Assembly: GCA_020725115.1 (NCBI GenBank)
Contig: DYFR01000011.1
Coordinates: 1-64,000 of the forward strand
From: Thiohalomonas denitrificans
Lineage (GTDB): Bacteria > Pseudomonadota > Gammaproteobacteria > Thiohalomonadales > Thiohalomonadaceae
Direction: 5' to 3'
Length of the DNA stretch: 64,000 nucleotides
The notes beneath the pieces are model-generated. The model worked only from the letters and a program-made list of their open reading frames with translations, was not told the origin of the DNA and did no database searches. Below are positions 1-7,862 of the stretch, piece by piece. Made by a program: the position numbers and the translations under genes. Position 1 is the first letter of the stretch, and each line of letters begins with the position of its first letter.

Positions 1-967
<967 letters not shown>

Positions 968-1017
968 ACGGCGGCCGCTGGGTTACGCTGACGCCCCCAT
1001 CCTGCGACTCGCTCAAC

Positions 1018-1050
1018 GTAGGATGGGTAGAGCGCAGCGAAACCCATCAA
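1018..1050. repeat. Dispersed palindromic repeat, family A, copy 1
   Basis: The word beginning GTAGGATGGGTAGAGC and ending AAACCCATCAA is found here and identically at 1355-1387. The outer parts GATGGGT and ACCCATC pair with each other, giving a small hairpin. A diverged copy on the opposite strand lies inside the restriction-modification gene at 4413-4443. Repeats with this wording recur in intergenic DNA of many proteobacteria and give the spurious peptide VGWVERSETHQ when translated. Confidence 0.8.
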
Positions 1051-1112
1051 GCCACTGTCGACACAACGCATAACTACAATCACCACCGCCCGGGTGAACC
1101 GAACTCGGCCAC

Positions 1113-1241
1113 ATGAACGAATCCCCCGACATCGAACAGGGTGCCGGCCTGGTCGCCCTAGGCTTCTTCGCGGTGCTTGGCTGGTACCTGTACCGCATGA
1201 TCAAGGGCTGGGGCCGGCTGGTGGAAAACCGGCCGGTCTAA
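1113..1241 (+). CDS. Small single-span membrane protein, hypothetical
   Basis: This 42-residue ORF is predicted from composition only. It begins MNESPDIEQG, then has one strongly hydrophobic segment at about residues 11-31 (ending GWYLYRMI), and a short basic tail ending RLVENRPV. Such an acidic head, single membrane span and basic tail is the usual look of a small inner-membrane protein. It sits between the end of ettA and the restriction-modification gene, flanked by two identical family A repeats. No convincing Shine-Dalgarno sequence precedes the ATG, so expression is uncertain. I do not recognise a family. Confidence 0.4.
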   Translation: MNESPDIEQGAGLVALGFFAVLGWYLYRMIKGWGRLVENRPV

Positions 1242-1354
1242 TCCGTTCACACCCCGCACAGGATGGATGGAGCGCACCCCACTCAGTGCGATGCATCAGC
1301 ATACAGAGGGAGTTTCGCTTCGCTCCCCCTTCCTGCGCCGCCCGGGCACTTCCC

Positions 1355-1387
1355 GTAGGATGGGTAGAGCGCAGCGAAACCCATCAA
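1355..1387. repeat. Dispersed palindromic repeat, family A, copy 2
   Basis: This copy is identical over 33 bases to the one at 1018-1050 and lies about 80 bases before the start of the restriction-modification gene. The stretch between the two copies carries the small membrane ORF and a weaker related word near 1260 (GGATGGATGGAGCGC). Confidence 0.8.
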
Positions 1388-1470
1388 ACCGGCACAATCC
1401 GCTGCCAGACATTGCTCCACCCCCGCCCATCCGGTAAGGTTCCCCGCAACAATAATCAGGGACACCGGAC

Positions 1471-4400
1471 GTGACCGATCGCATCGACGCCTTCATCGCC
1501 CGCTGGGCCGCCTCCGGCGCCAGCGAACTGGCCAACTACCAGCTCTTCCTCACCGAACTGTGCGAACTGCTCGACGTGCCGCGCCCCGACCCGGCCACGC
1601 CCGACAACAGCGCCAACGCCTACGTCTTCGAACGCGCGGTCACCTTTCATCACGGCGACGGCACCACCTCGTCGGGCCGCATCGACCTCTACCGCCGCGG
1701 CTGCTTCGTGCTGGAGGCCAAGCAGGGCGCCGATGCCAGCAACGAAGCCGCCCTTTCCGCCGCCGAACAGGCCAAACAGAAGAAGGCCAAACAGGGCACC
1801 GCCAGGCGCGGCACCGGCAGTTGGGACGACGCCATGCTGCGCGCCCGCGGCCAGGCCGAGCAGTACGCCCGCGCCCTGCCGACCAGCGAAGGCCGCCCGC
1901 CCTTCGTGGTGGTGGTGGACGTGGGCCACAGCATCGAGCTGTATGCCGAATTCACCCATAGCGGCGCCACCTACGTCCCCTACCCCGACCCGCGCAGCCA
2001 CCGCCTCAAGCTGGCCGACCTGCGCAATCCCGAGGTACAGGAACGCCTGCGCACCCTCTGGCTCGACCCGCTGGCCCTCGACCCGGCGCGCCGCTCCGCC
2101 CGCGTCACCCGCGAGGTGGCGGCGCAATTGGCGAAACTGGCCATCTCGCTGGAGAGAAGCGGCCACGGCGCCGAAACCTCCGCCCATTTCCTGATGCGCT
2201 GCCTGTTCACCATGTTCGCCGAGGACGTGGGCCTGCTGCCGGCCAAGGGCTTTCAAAACCTGCTGGAATCCCTGCGCGAGACGCCGCAGCACTTCGTCCC
2301 GCTGGTGGAAGAGTTGTGGCGGACGATGAATGCCGGCGGCTTCTCCACCACCCTGCGCGCCGACATCCTGCGCTTCAACGGCGGCCTGTTCGCAGAAAGT
2401 CGGGCGCTGCCGTTGACCTGCGACCAGATCGAACTGCTCATTGAGGCGGCCAAAGCTGACTGGCGCCACGTCGAACCCTCCATCTTCGGCACCCTGCTGG
2501 AGCGTGCCCTCGACCCGCACGAGCGCCACAAGCTCGGCGCCCACTACACCCCGCGCGCCTACGTCGAGCGGCTGGTCTTGCCCACCGTCATCGAACCGCT
2601 GCGCAAGGACTGGGACGCGGTGCAGGCCGCCGCCATCACCCTGCACCGCCAGAGCAAGGAGCAGGATGCCATCGACGAGGTGGAGAACTTCCTCAACCGC
2701 CTCGCCCACATCCGCGTCCTCGACCCCGCCTGCGGCTCGGCCAACTTCCTCTACGTCACGCTGGAACACATGAAGCGTCTCGAAGGCGAAGTGCTCAACC
2801 TGCTCGCCGAGCTGGGCCACACCCAATTCCAGCTCGACACCGCCGGCCTCACCGTCGACCCGCACCAGTTCCTCGGCCTGGAGGTCAACCCGCGCGCCGC
2901 CGCCATCGCTGAAATGGTGCTGTGGATCGGCTACCTGCAATGGCACTTCCGCACCCACGGCAACGTCCGCCCGCCAGAGCCGGTGATCAAGAACTACCAC
3001 AACATCCAGTGCCGCGACGCCGTGCTCGCCTGGGACAAGGTGGACTACGTGCTGGACGACCAGGGCATCCCCGTCACCCGCTGGGACGGCCGCACCACCA
3101 AGCCGCACCCGGTCACCGGCGAAGAGGTGCCGGACGAATCCGCGCGCGTGCCGCTGGAGCAGTATCACAACCCGCGCAAGGCTCAGTGGCCGGAGGCGGA
3201 TTTTGTGGTGGGCAATCCACCCTACCTCGGTGCCAGAACGATACGACTGGCCTTGGGCGATGGTTATCTGAACGCATTGCGCAGCGTCTACGAAAATGTG
3301 CCGGACAATGCGGACTACGTCATGTACTGGTGGGATCGTGCCGGCGATCTGGTTCGCGCAGGCACAGTGTCACGCTTCGGCTTCATCACCACCAACAGCA
3401 TCAATCAGTCCTTCTCCAGAAAGATTCTGGAACACCACATGACTGACAAAAAGCCGCTGTTCATTCGCTATGCGATTCCGGATCATCCGTGGGTCGATAG
3501 TGCTGACGGCGCCGCTGTGCGTGTTGCAATGACGGTTGCAGACGCCAGCGGGACACAGGGCGAACTGCTCAACTCGTCCAACGAGACGACCGGCGCTGAC
3601 GGTGAAGTCGAGGCCACGTTCTTCACCCGCAAGGGGCTGATTACACCGGGGCTCACCGTAGGAATCGATTTTGGTTCGGCTGCCGTACTGACGGCCAATG
3701 GAGGCATCAGCTCGGTGGGCTATCAGCTCACCGGCAAAGGGTTTGTCGTGGAAGAGTCCCAAGCAAAAATGCTCGACCCGGCATTTGGCACTCCAGACGC
3801 CATAATTCGACCGCTCATGAGTGGAGGTGACATTACGGGCGGGACACGAAACCTGTATGCAATAGACGCGTGCAAATACACAACAGACGAATTGATGCGG
3901 AACTCGCCCGCGATATACCAGTGGCTGGTTGATCGGGTTAAACCTGAGCGAGATCACAATAACCGCGAAGCGGTGAAACGCAATTGGTGGATATATGGCG
4001 AGGCACGAAATACCTTTCGCCCCGCGTTGGAAAATATTTCTACGGCTTTGACTACGTCACTGACTGCAAAACACAGAACCTTTGTGACTGTCTCACCGAG
4101 TACCATTTGCGACAGCACAACGGTAATGTTTGCGCTCGACGACGCCTTCCTGCACGGCGTCCTCTCCAGCCGCCTGCATGTCGCCTGGGCACTGGCCACC
4201 GGCGGCCGTCTCGGTGTCGGCAACGATCCGCGCTACAACAAAACCCGCTGCCTCGAGACCTTCCCCTTCCCCGAAGCCAGCGACGCACAACAGGCCCGCA
4301 TCCGCGCCCTCGCCGAACAGATCGATGCCCACCGCAAGCGCCAGCAGGCCCAACACCCGGAGCTGACGCTCACCGGCATGTACAACGTCCTCGAAAAACT

Positions 4401-5061
4401 CCGCGCCGCCACGATGGGTTCCGCCGCGCTGCACCCATCCCACGAATCCGCGGCGAACGCCCACGGTGCGGAAATAAATCATCGAACTGCCATCGAATTC
4501 ACCGCCAAGGAAAAACTGATCCACGAACAGGGCCTCATCTCCGTCCTCTCGCAACTGCACGACGACCTGGACGCCGCCGTGTTCGACGCCTACGGCTGGT
4601 CCGACCTCGCCCCCGCCCTGGTCGGCCAACCGGGCGGCACCACCCCGCTGCCCGACAAACCCGAGGCCCAGACCGCCGCCGAAGAGGAACTGCTCACCCG
4701 CCTCGTCGCCCTCAATGCCGAACGCGCCGCCGAGGAATCTCGCGGCCTCGTGCGCTGGCTGCGCCCCGAATTCCAGGCCAGGGGAGTTGCCCAGGCGGTG
4801 CAGACCGAAGCCGAGGTGGAAACCGAAGAGGCGGCCACCGCCCCGCAGCCCAAGGCCAAGCAAGCCTGGCCCAAGGGCCTGCCCGATCAGGTCCAGGCCG
4901 TGCGCGCCGCCCTGCTCGAACTCGCCCGCCCCGCCGACGCCGAAGAAGTGGCCCGCCGCTTCCAGCGCGCCCAGACCCCGCGGGTACAGGAAATCCTCGA
5001 CGCCCTCGCGGCATTGGGACAGGTGCGGGCCACCGATGGGGAACTGTTTCTGGCCGGCTGA
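1471..5061 (+). CDS. Fused Type IIG/IIL (MmeI-like) restriction endonuclease-methyltransferase
   Basis: A single 1196-residue protein that should both cut and N6-adenine-methylate DNA. The N-terminus has the MmeI-type nuclease motif D-X9-E-X-K: Asp72 in GRIDLY, and Glu82 and Lys84 in VLEAKQG. A helical connector follows, then a gamma-class methyltransferase with SAM motif DPACGSANF (about 418-426) and catalytic NPPY (582-585). A target-recognition region (about 586-920) and a C-terminal extension complete it. Translation starts at GTG. The target-recognition stretch (about 3225-4135) is visibly more A+T-rich than the rest, suggesting exchange. Near the C-terminus an extra stretch of about 30 residues (from 4411) coincides with a family A repeat and interrupts the usual EKLR...TAKEKLIHEQGL block. 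At 1196 residues it is longer than MmeI (919). It neighbours a toxin-antitoxin operon. Confidence 0.88.
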   Translation: MTDRIDAFIARWAASGASELANYQLFLTELCELLDVPRPDPATPDNSANAYVFERAVTFHHGDGTTSSGRIDLYRRGCFVLEAKQGADASNEAALSAAEQAKQKKAKQGTARRGTGSWDDAMLRARGQAEQYARALPTSEGRPPFVVVVDVGHSIELYAEFTHSGATYVPYPDPRSHRLKLADLRNPEVQERLRTLWLDPLALDPARRSARVTREVAAQLAKLAISLERSGHGAETSAHFLMRCLFTMFAEDVGLLPAKGFQNLLESLRETPQHFVPLVEELWRTMNAGGFSTTLRADILRFNGGLFAESRALPLTCDQIELLIEAAKADWRHVEPSIFGTLLERALDPHERHKLGAHYTPRAYVERLVLPTVIEPLRKDWDAVQAAAITLHRQSKEQDAIDEVENFLNRLAHIRVLDPACGSANFLYVTLEHMKRLEGEVLNLLAELGHTQFQLDTAGLTVDPHQFLGLEVNPRAAAIAEMVLWIGYLQWHFRTHGNVRPPEPVIKNYHNIQCRDAVLAWDKVDYVLDDQGIPVTRWDGRTTKPHPVTGEEVPDESARVPLEQYHNPRKAQWPEADFVVGNPPYLGARTIRLALGDGYLNALRSVYENVPDNADYVMYWWDRAGDLVRAGTVSRFGFITTNSINQSFSRKILEHHMTDKKPLFIRYAIPDHPWVDSADGAAVRVAMTVADASGTQGELLNSSNETTGADGEVEATFFTRKGLITPGLTVGIDFGSAAVLTANGGISSVGYQLTGKGFVVEESQAKMLDPAFGTPDAIIRPLMSGGDITGGTRNLYAIDACKYTTDELMRNSPAIYQWLVDRVKPERDHNNREAVKRNWWIYGEARNTFRPALENISTALTTSLTAKHRTFVTVSPSTICDSTTVMFALDDAFLHGVLSSRLHVAWALATGGRLGVGNDPRYNKTRCLETFPFPEASDAQQARIRALAEQIDAHRKRQQAQHPELTLTGMYNVLEKLRAATMGSAALHPSHESAANAHGAEINHRTAIEFTAKEKLIHEQGLISVLSQLHDDLDAAVFDAYGWSDLAPALVGQPGGTTPLPDKPEAQTAAEEELLTRLVALNAERAAEESRGLVRWLRPEFQARGVAQAVQTEAEVETEEAATAPQPKAKQAWPKGLPDQVQAVRAALLELARPADAEEVARRFQRAQTPRVQEILDALAALGQVRATDGELFLAG
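4413..4443 (-). repeat. Family A repeat copy inside the restriction-modification ORF
   Basis: Read on the minus strand this stretch matches the family A word with about six differences over 31 bases (GATGGGT and ACCCATC arms intact). It lies in frame within the coding sequence of the MmeI-like enzyme and encodes part of an insertion with no counterpart that I recall in related enzymes. Confidence 0.6.
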
Positions 5062-5069
5062 AGGACTCA

Positions 5070-5116
5070 GCCTTGATATTTTCGGCTATTGACCGATATT
5101 AACTTATAGGTTAAAT
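5070..5116 (+). promoter_or_regulatory. Putative promoter and autoregulatory operator of the TAC operon
   Basis: This A+T-rich island sits just before the toxin start. TTGACC near 5089 and TTAAAT at about 5111-5116 could serve as -35 and -10 boxes. A short inverted repeat TTAAC-N6-GTTAA (5099-5114) overlaps the presumed -10 region, where a HigA-type antitoxin would be expected to bind. The leader would be very short and the toxin ATG has only AGG as a possible ribosome site. This is inference from sequence words only. Confidence 0.4.
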
Positions 5117-5515
5117 ATGCGCGTCCGACGACTGCTACAGGGAAGGTACACGGTCCTCGCCGTCTGCGATAACCGCAATGCTTGTACGTTAATCGACTTT
5201 TTTGAAGGTTTGGGCGCCAATCTGGAGAAAGACGCCCACCACATGCTGGAACTGTTGGAACGGGTTTCCCAGCACGGGCCGCCGAGAAATACGGACATCA
5301 GCCACCAGATAGACGGCGAAATCTGGGAGTTCATCAAGGGACGGCTGCGCGTTTTCTGGTTTTACGATGAAGGACGCGTGGTGGTCTGCACCCACGGCCT
5401 GGTGAAGAAGGGACAGAAGACTCCCAGATCTGATATCACCCAGGCCGCCAGCCGGCGCAAAGAATATTTGGCGGCAAAGTGTGCGCGAACACTGGAGATC
5501 GAGGAGGACGAGTGA
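5117..5515 (+). CDS. higB: HigB/Gp49-like (RelE superfamily) toxin of a TAC system
   Basis: A 132-residue protein of the phage-derived Gp49-like (DUF891) branch of RelE/HigB toxins, which are ribosome-dependent mRNA interferases. The diagnostic block runs from EIWEFIKGRLRVFWFYD through HGLVKKGQKTP to the basic RRKEYLA ending. It is unusually basic in the C-terminal half, as expected for an RNA-binding toxin. Its TGA stop overlaps the antitoxin ATG, so the two are translationally coupled. Toxin-first order is typical of HigBA. With the SecB-like gene downstream it forms a three-gene toxin-antitoxin-chaperone operon of the kind known from Mycobacterium tuberculosis (higB1-higA1-Rv1957). Confidence 0.87.
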   Translation: MRVRRLLQGRYTVLAVCDNRNACTLIDFFEGLGANLEKDAHHMLELLERVSQHGPPRNTDISHQIDGEIWEFIKGRLRVFWFYDEGRVVVCTHGLVKKGQKTPRSDITQAASRRKEYLAAKCARTLEIEEDE

Positions 5516-5913
5516 TGGCAAACGGTAGCTTCAAAAAACTGCTGGCCAAGGCCAAAGAGCGCGACGAATATTGGGTCGCCAAGGCCATCTCCGACTTCAC
5601 CGACGATCTGCATCGCCTCATGGAACTGCGGGACGTGAACAAGGCCGAATTGGCCCGGCGCATCGAAAGCAGCCCGGCCTATATCACCAAGGTCATGCGC
5701 GGCGATACCAATTTCACGGTCGAATCCATGGTTCGTCTGGCCCGCGCGCTGGATGGACAACTCTGCATCCACGTCGGCCGCAACGAGGATACCGTACGCT
5801 GGTTCGACGTGTTCCGCACACCAGTCATGCCGCCTGCCGCAGAGAACTGGGTCAAGGTCGAAGAAATTGCCATTCAGGGAGATGACGATGAGCCGAGCGC
5901 CGCTGTCGCTTGA
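5515..5913 (+). CDS. higA: HigA-like XRE-family antitoxin with C-terminal extension
   Basis: A 132-residue helix-turn-helix antitoxin. The start at 5515 is chosen because GAGGAGG lies just upstream and the ATG overlaps the toxin stop. Residues about 38-83 form the HTH (NKAELARRIESSPAYITKVM through VRLARALD). About 50 residues follow, including RWFDVF and ENWVKVEE and an acidic tail. In TAC systems such a tail is the chaperone-addiction domain: it makes the antitoxin aggregation-prone and dependent on the SecB-like chaperone, and aromatic residues in it contact the chaperone. Here that role is inferred from position and context. The 3' end overlaps the next gene by 26 bases. Confidence 0.88.
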   Translation: MANGSFKKLLAKAKERDEYWVAKAISDFTDDLHRLMELRDVNKAELARRIESSPAYITKVMRGDTNFTVESMVRLARALDGQLCIHVGRNEDTVRWFDVFRTPVMPPAAENWVKVEEIAIQGDDDEPSAAVA

Positions 5914-6319
5914 ACGCTATTTTTATACTCGCATCCACATAGAGGCGAATCGCGAGTTCACGGACAAAGACGCCCGCAAAGGCGCTATCGACTTGGACGT
6001 GAATGTTCGGGTCAGCGTATTGAAGAACAAAGACGATCCCGAACTGTACCAGCTCGTCCTGGCCACGAACCGGCTCGACGCCAAGGAAGGGCGGCTGCCC
6101 TACATCATTGATGCCGAGGTCGTAGGCGTGTTTCGACTCGATCCTGCGTTCAAGCACGATGACCGCGAAAATCTGGTCAGGAACAACGGTGCGTCGATAC
6201 TTTATGGTGCGCTACGCGAGTACCTGCTGATGCTGACCGGGCGCGGCCCCTGGGGCGAGTTCCAGCTCCCGACCATCAGTTTCCTGCATCCGGCTGAGTC
6301 AAAAAAATCCAAGGTGTAG
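5888..6319 (+). CDS. SecB-like chaperone of the TAC system
   Basis: A 143-residue protein with the SecB fold. The N-terminal strand LERYFYTRIHIEAN aligns with the SecB start, YQLVLATNRL...EVVGVFRLDP with its central strands, and ILYGALREYLLMLTGRGPWG then EFQLPTISF with the C-terminal SecB block (general export SecB has ...MVSRGTFPQLNLAPVNF). Start 5888 is preferred over the ATG at 5882 because AGGGAG (5876-5881) sits six bases ahead. The general export SecB is usually encoded elsewhere (typically near grxC/gpsA), so a copy fused to a toxin-antitoxin operon is expected to be dedicated to protecting the antitoxin. It is cytoplasmic and likely tetrameric by homology. Confidence 0.87.
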   Translation: MSRAPLSLERYFYTRIHIEANREFTDKDARKGAIDLDVNVRVSVLKNKDDPELYQLVLATNRLDAKEGRLPYIIDAEVVGVFRLDPAFKHDDRENLVRNNGASILYGALREYLLMLTGRGPWGEFQLPTISFLHPAESKKSKV

Positions 6320-6499
6320 CGACATTCCGCAGCAGAAAAACATCACCACGAAAAGATGAACCGGACGCGGCGTCGCCCGGCTCTGCCCGGTACTCCTAGG
6401 TCGTGTTCGCCGCGCGTCGGGCACCGATGGCGGGGCGAAGTATAGTTCCGCCACATCTGAGTCCGCCATATTGCTCCCTCATAACTCGCCATCCAACAC

Positions 6500-6604
6500 A
6501 TCGCTCCCACGCTCTGCGTGGGAGCGCAGCTTCCGGACGCTCCGCGTCCGCCACGCGACGCAGAGCGTCATGAACGGCATTCCCACGCGGAGCGTGGGAA
6601 CGAT
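6500..6604. repeat. 105-bp MITE-like palindromic element
   Basis: The element has terminal inverted repeats ATCGCTCCCACGC (6500-6512) and its near-complement GCGTGGGAACGAT (6592-6604), one mismatch in 13. Internal words GACGCTCCGCGTCC and GACGCAGAGCGTC are also palindromic, so the whole can fold into a branched hairpin. No clear target duplication is seen. It has no coding capacity. Related elements are widespread in gammaproteobacteria, giving the spurious peptide SFPRSAWECRS. Confidence 0.8.
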
Positions 6605-6825
6605 AAGAAAAAGTCATCGTCAAAGATGCTGAGAAGTTCCAATACGAGGCCGGACACAAATAAGAAGAACAACCAACCTATACCGGCTACGGCATAGGTG
6701 ATGACGTCCGCTGTACCAGTTGCGATAACATAGCCGGCGGCCACATAGGGCAAGACGGCGAAGGCAATCTGAACCAGCGCCAGAAGAAAACGGCCGGAGA
6801 ATCCGAGGAACCGAAGCAGTACGCA
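6568..6825 (-). pseudogene. Possible remnant of a small membrane protein gene
   Basis: The minus strand here is open from just after a TAA at 6826-6828 to 6568 and encodes a plausible membrane protein: FLLALVQIAFAVLPYVAAGY, then a second span near AGIGWLFFLFVSGLVLELL, then IFDDDFF. There is no good ATG start (only a TTG at 6753), and the 3' end runs into the MITE-like element, which supplies the stop. I read it as a truncated gene or a chance hydrophobic frame. No family is recognised. Confidence 0.3.
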
Positions 6826-6875
6826 TTATCCAGCAGCGATTGAAGCGCTCGCACCATCTTTGGAGGCCACCAGCC

Positions 6876-7100
6876 ATGCTGTTTGACCGGCGTAGTGTGA
6901 CGTATGGGATAGTTTGGGCCATATGGATGGCCGTCGCCCTCGTGGTGGCGTCGAACCAACTGGCGGCGCCGGGCTCGCTGGTCTGGTTTCTCGTCGTGGC
7001 CCCGCCGGTCATCGCCGCCGTCCTGCTCTTTGGCGGTGTGGTGCTGATGGCAATCCTTGCGCTATATGCCTGGTGCCTGACGCCTCCCAAGAGGCGGTAG
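6876..7100 (+). CDS. Small two-span membrane protein, hypothetical
   Basis: A 74-residue ORF with TTTGGAGG (6859-6866) nine bases before the ATG. After MLFDRRSV come two hydrophobic segments (about residues 10-25 and 35-67, the latter long and Val/Leu/Ala-rich) and a basic end TPPKRR. The good ribosome site and positive-inside ends support a real inner-membrane protein. It ends eight bases before the convergent yhcH-like stop. No family is recognised. Confidence 0.5.
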   Translation: MLFDRRSVTYGIVWAIWMAVALVVASNQLAAPGSLVWFLVVAPPVIAAVLLFGGVVLMAILALYAWCLTPPKRR

Positions 7101-7107
7101 CACCGGC

Positions 7108-7554
7108 TCACACCTCGATCTTCAACACCACCTTGTGGATCAGCCCGTCGCTCACCAGCGGGGCGTGGGCATCGTCGGGAAAAAAGATGCAGAAGCTGCC
7201 GGCACGGGCCGTCACCCAGCTGAACGGCTCATCGTCGAAGAACTGAATGTCCTTTTCGCTGCTGAAGGCCGCCACCGGCCGGCGACAGGCCTGCAACGGC
7301 GCCCAGCCCATTTCGTCGCTCCCCGCGATGACGTACTGGATGTCGATGTAGCGGCGATGGCATTCGAGGCGTGCCTGGTCACGTCGGCGTCCGTGCACGG
7401 CAGAGTAGATGGCTACCAGCTTTTCGCCATCGAGATTGAGGCGCCCGCTCTCGGGCGGCTGCGCCGGGAGGCGGCGCAGGTAGTCGAAGGCCGTGGTGAA
7501 CAGGGGGTGCAGGCCGGTGTAACGGCGGGAATTGTCCAGGGTGTCGAGGATCAC
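7108..7554 (-). CDS. YhcH/YjgK/YiaL family protein
   Basis: A 148-residue cupin-type protein of the DUF386 family (E. coli YhcH, YjgK, YiaL), some members of which act in sialic acid or sugar catabolism. It begins at a GTG (ILDTLDNSRRY), with GGAGAC six bases upstream; the longer frame to 7845 runs through a repeat and is not used. Family blocks seen are DGEKLVAIYSAVHGR, the metal-site stretch ECHRRYIDIQYVIAG, and FSWVTARAGSFCIFFPDDAHAP. Length matches the family (about 150). It is divergent from trpB2 with a MITE-like element in the shared upstream region. Its substrate here is unknown. Confidence 0.82.
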   Translation of the reverse strand: MILDTLDNSRRYTGLHPLFTTAFDYLRRLPAQPPESGRLNLDGEKLVAIYSAVHGRRRDQARLECHRRYIDIQYVIAGSDEMGWAPLQACRRPVAAFSSEKDIQFFDDEPFSWVTARAGSFCIFFPDDAHAPLVSDGLIHKVVLKIEV

Positions 7555-7621
7555 GCAACGTCTCCAGTAGTCATGACGACCTGCATCATTGTGCCTTTGC
7601 TGCGTCTTGTGCGCCATCATT

Positions 7622-7769
7622 GACCCAGCGTAACTACTCGCCCCCATTGTGGGAGCCCGGTTTACCGGGCGATGGCGGCCGTTCCGGCGCCGCTTTCGCC
7701 TGATGAATCGGGCTCCCACCACATCGTGTCGGACGCGGAGCATGGGAGGGCGAGTAGTTACGACCCAGC
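7622..7769. mobile_element. 132-bp MITE-like element with 8-bp target duplication
   Basis: The element 7630-7761 is bounded by perfect 14-bp inverted repeats, GTAACTACTCGCCC on the left and its complement on the right. It is flanked on both sides by the direct repeat GACCCAGC (7622-7629 and 7762-7769), as left by a transposase with 8-bp staggered insertion. Inside is a REP-like hairpin unit (7649-7719) beginning GTGGGAGCCCGGTTT and ending TCGGGCTCCCAC. There is no ORF, so any movement depended on a transposase elsewhere. It sits in the divergent yhcH-trpB2 spacer. Confidence 0.8.
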
Positions 7770-7862
7770 CATTTGACGCCGCACCGTCGCATGGGCTAAA
7801 ACCGCATGACCGGCACGCCGCGCGCGTCCGCCCCCAGCCCGTCATGACAACGAGGTATCACC

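Noticed and set aside
1456-3168. 570-residue minus-strand ORF opposite the restriction-modification gene
   Set aside because: Shadow of the plus-strand gene, which has the nuclease and methyltransferase motifs.
6620-7111. 163-residue minus-strand ORF opposite the small membrane gene
   Set aside because: Lies antisense to a better ORF with a ribosome site and carries no recognisable features.
7108-7845. 245-residue version of the YhcH-like protein
   Set aside because: The extra N-terminus runs through the MITE element; a GTG with a ribosome site at 7554 gives the family length.
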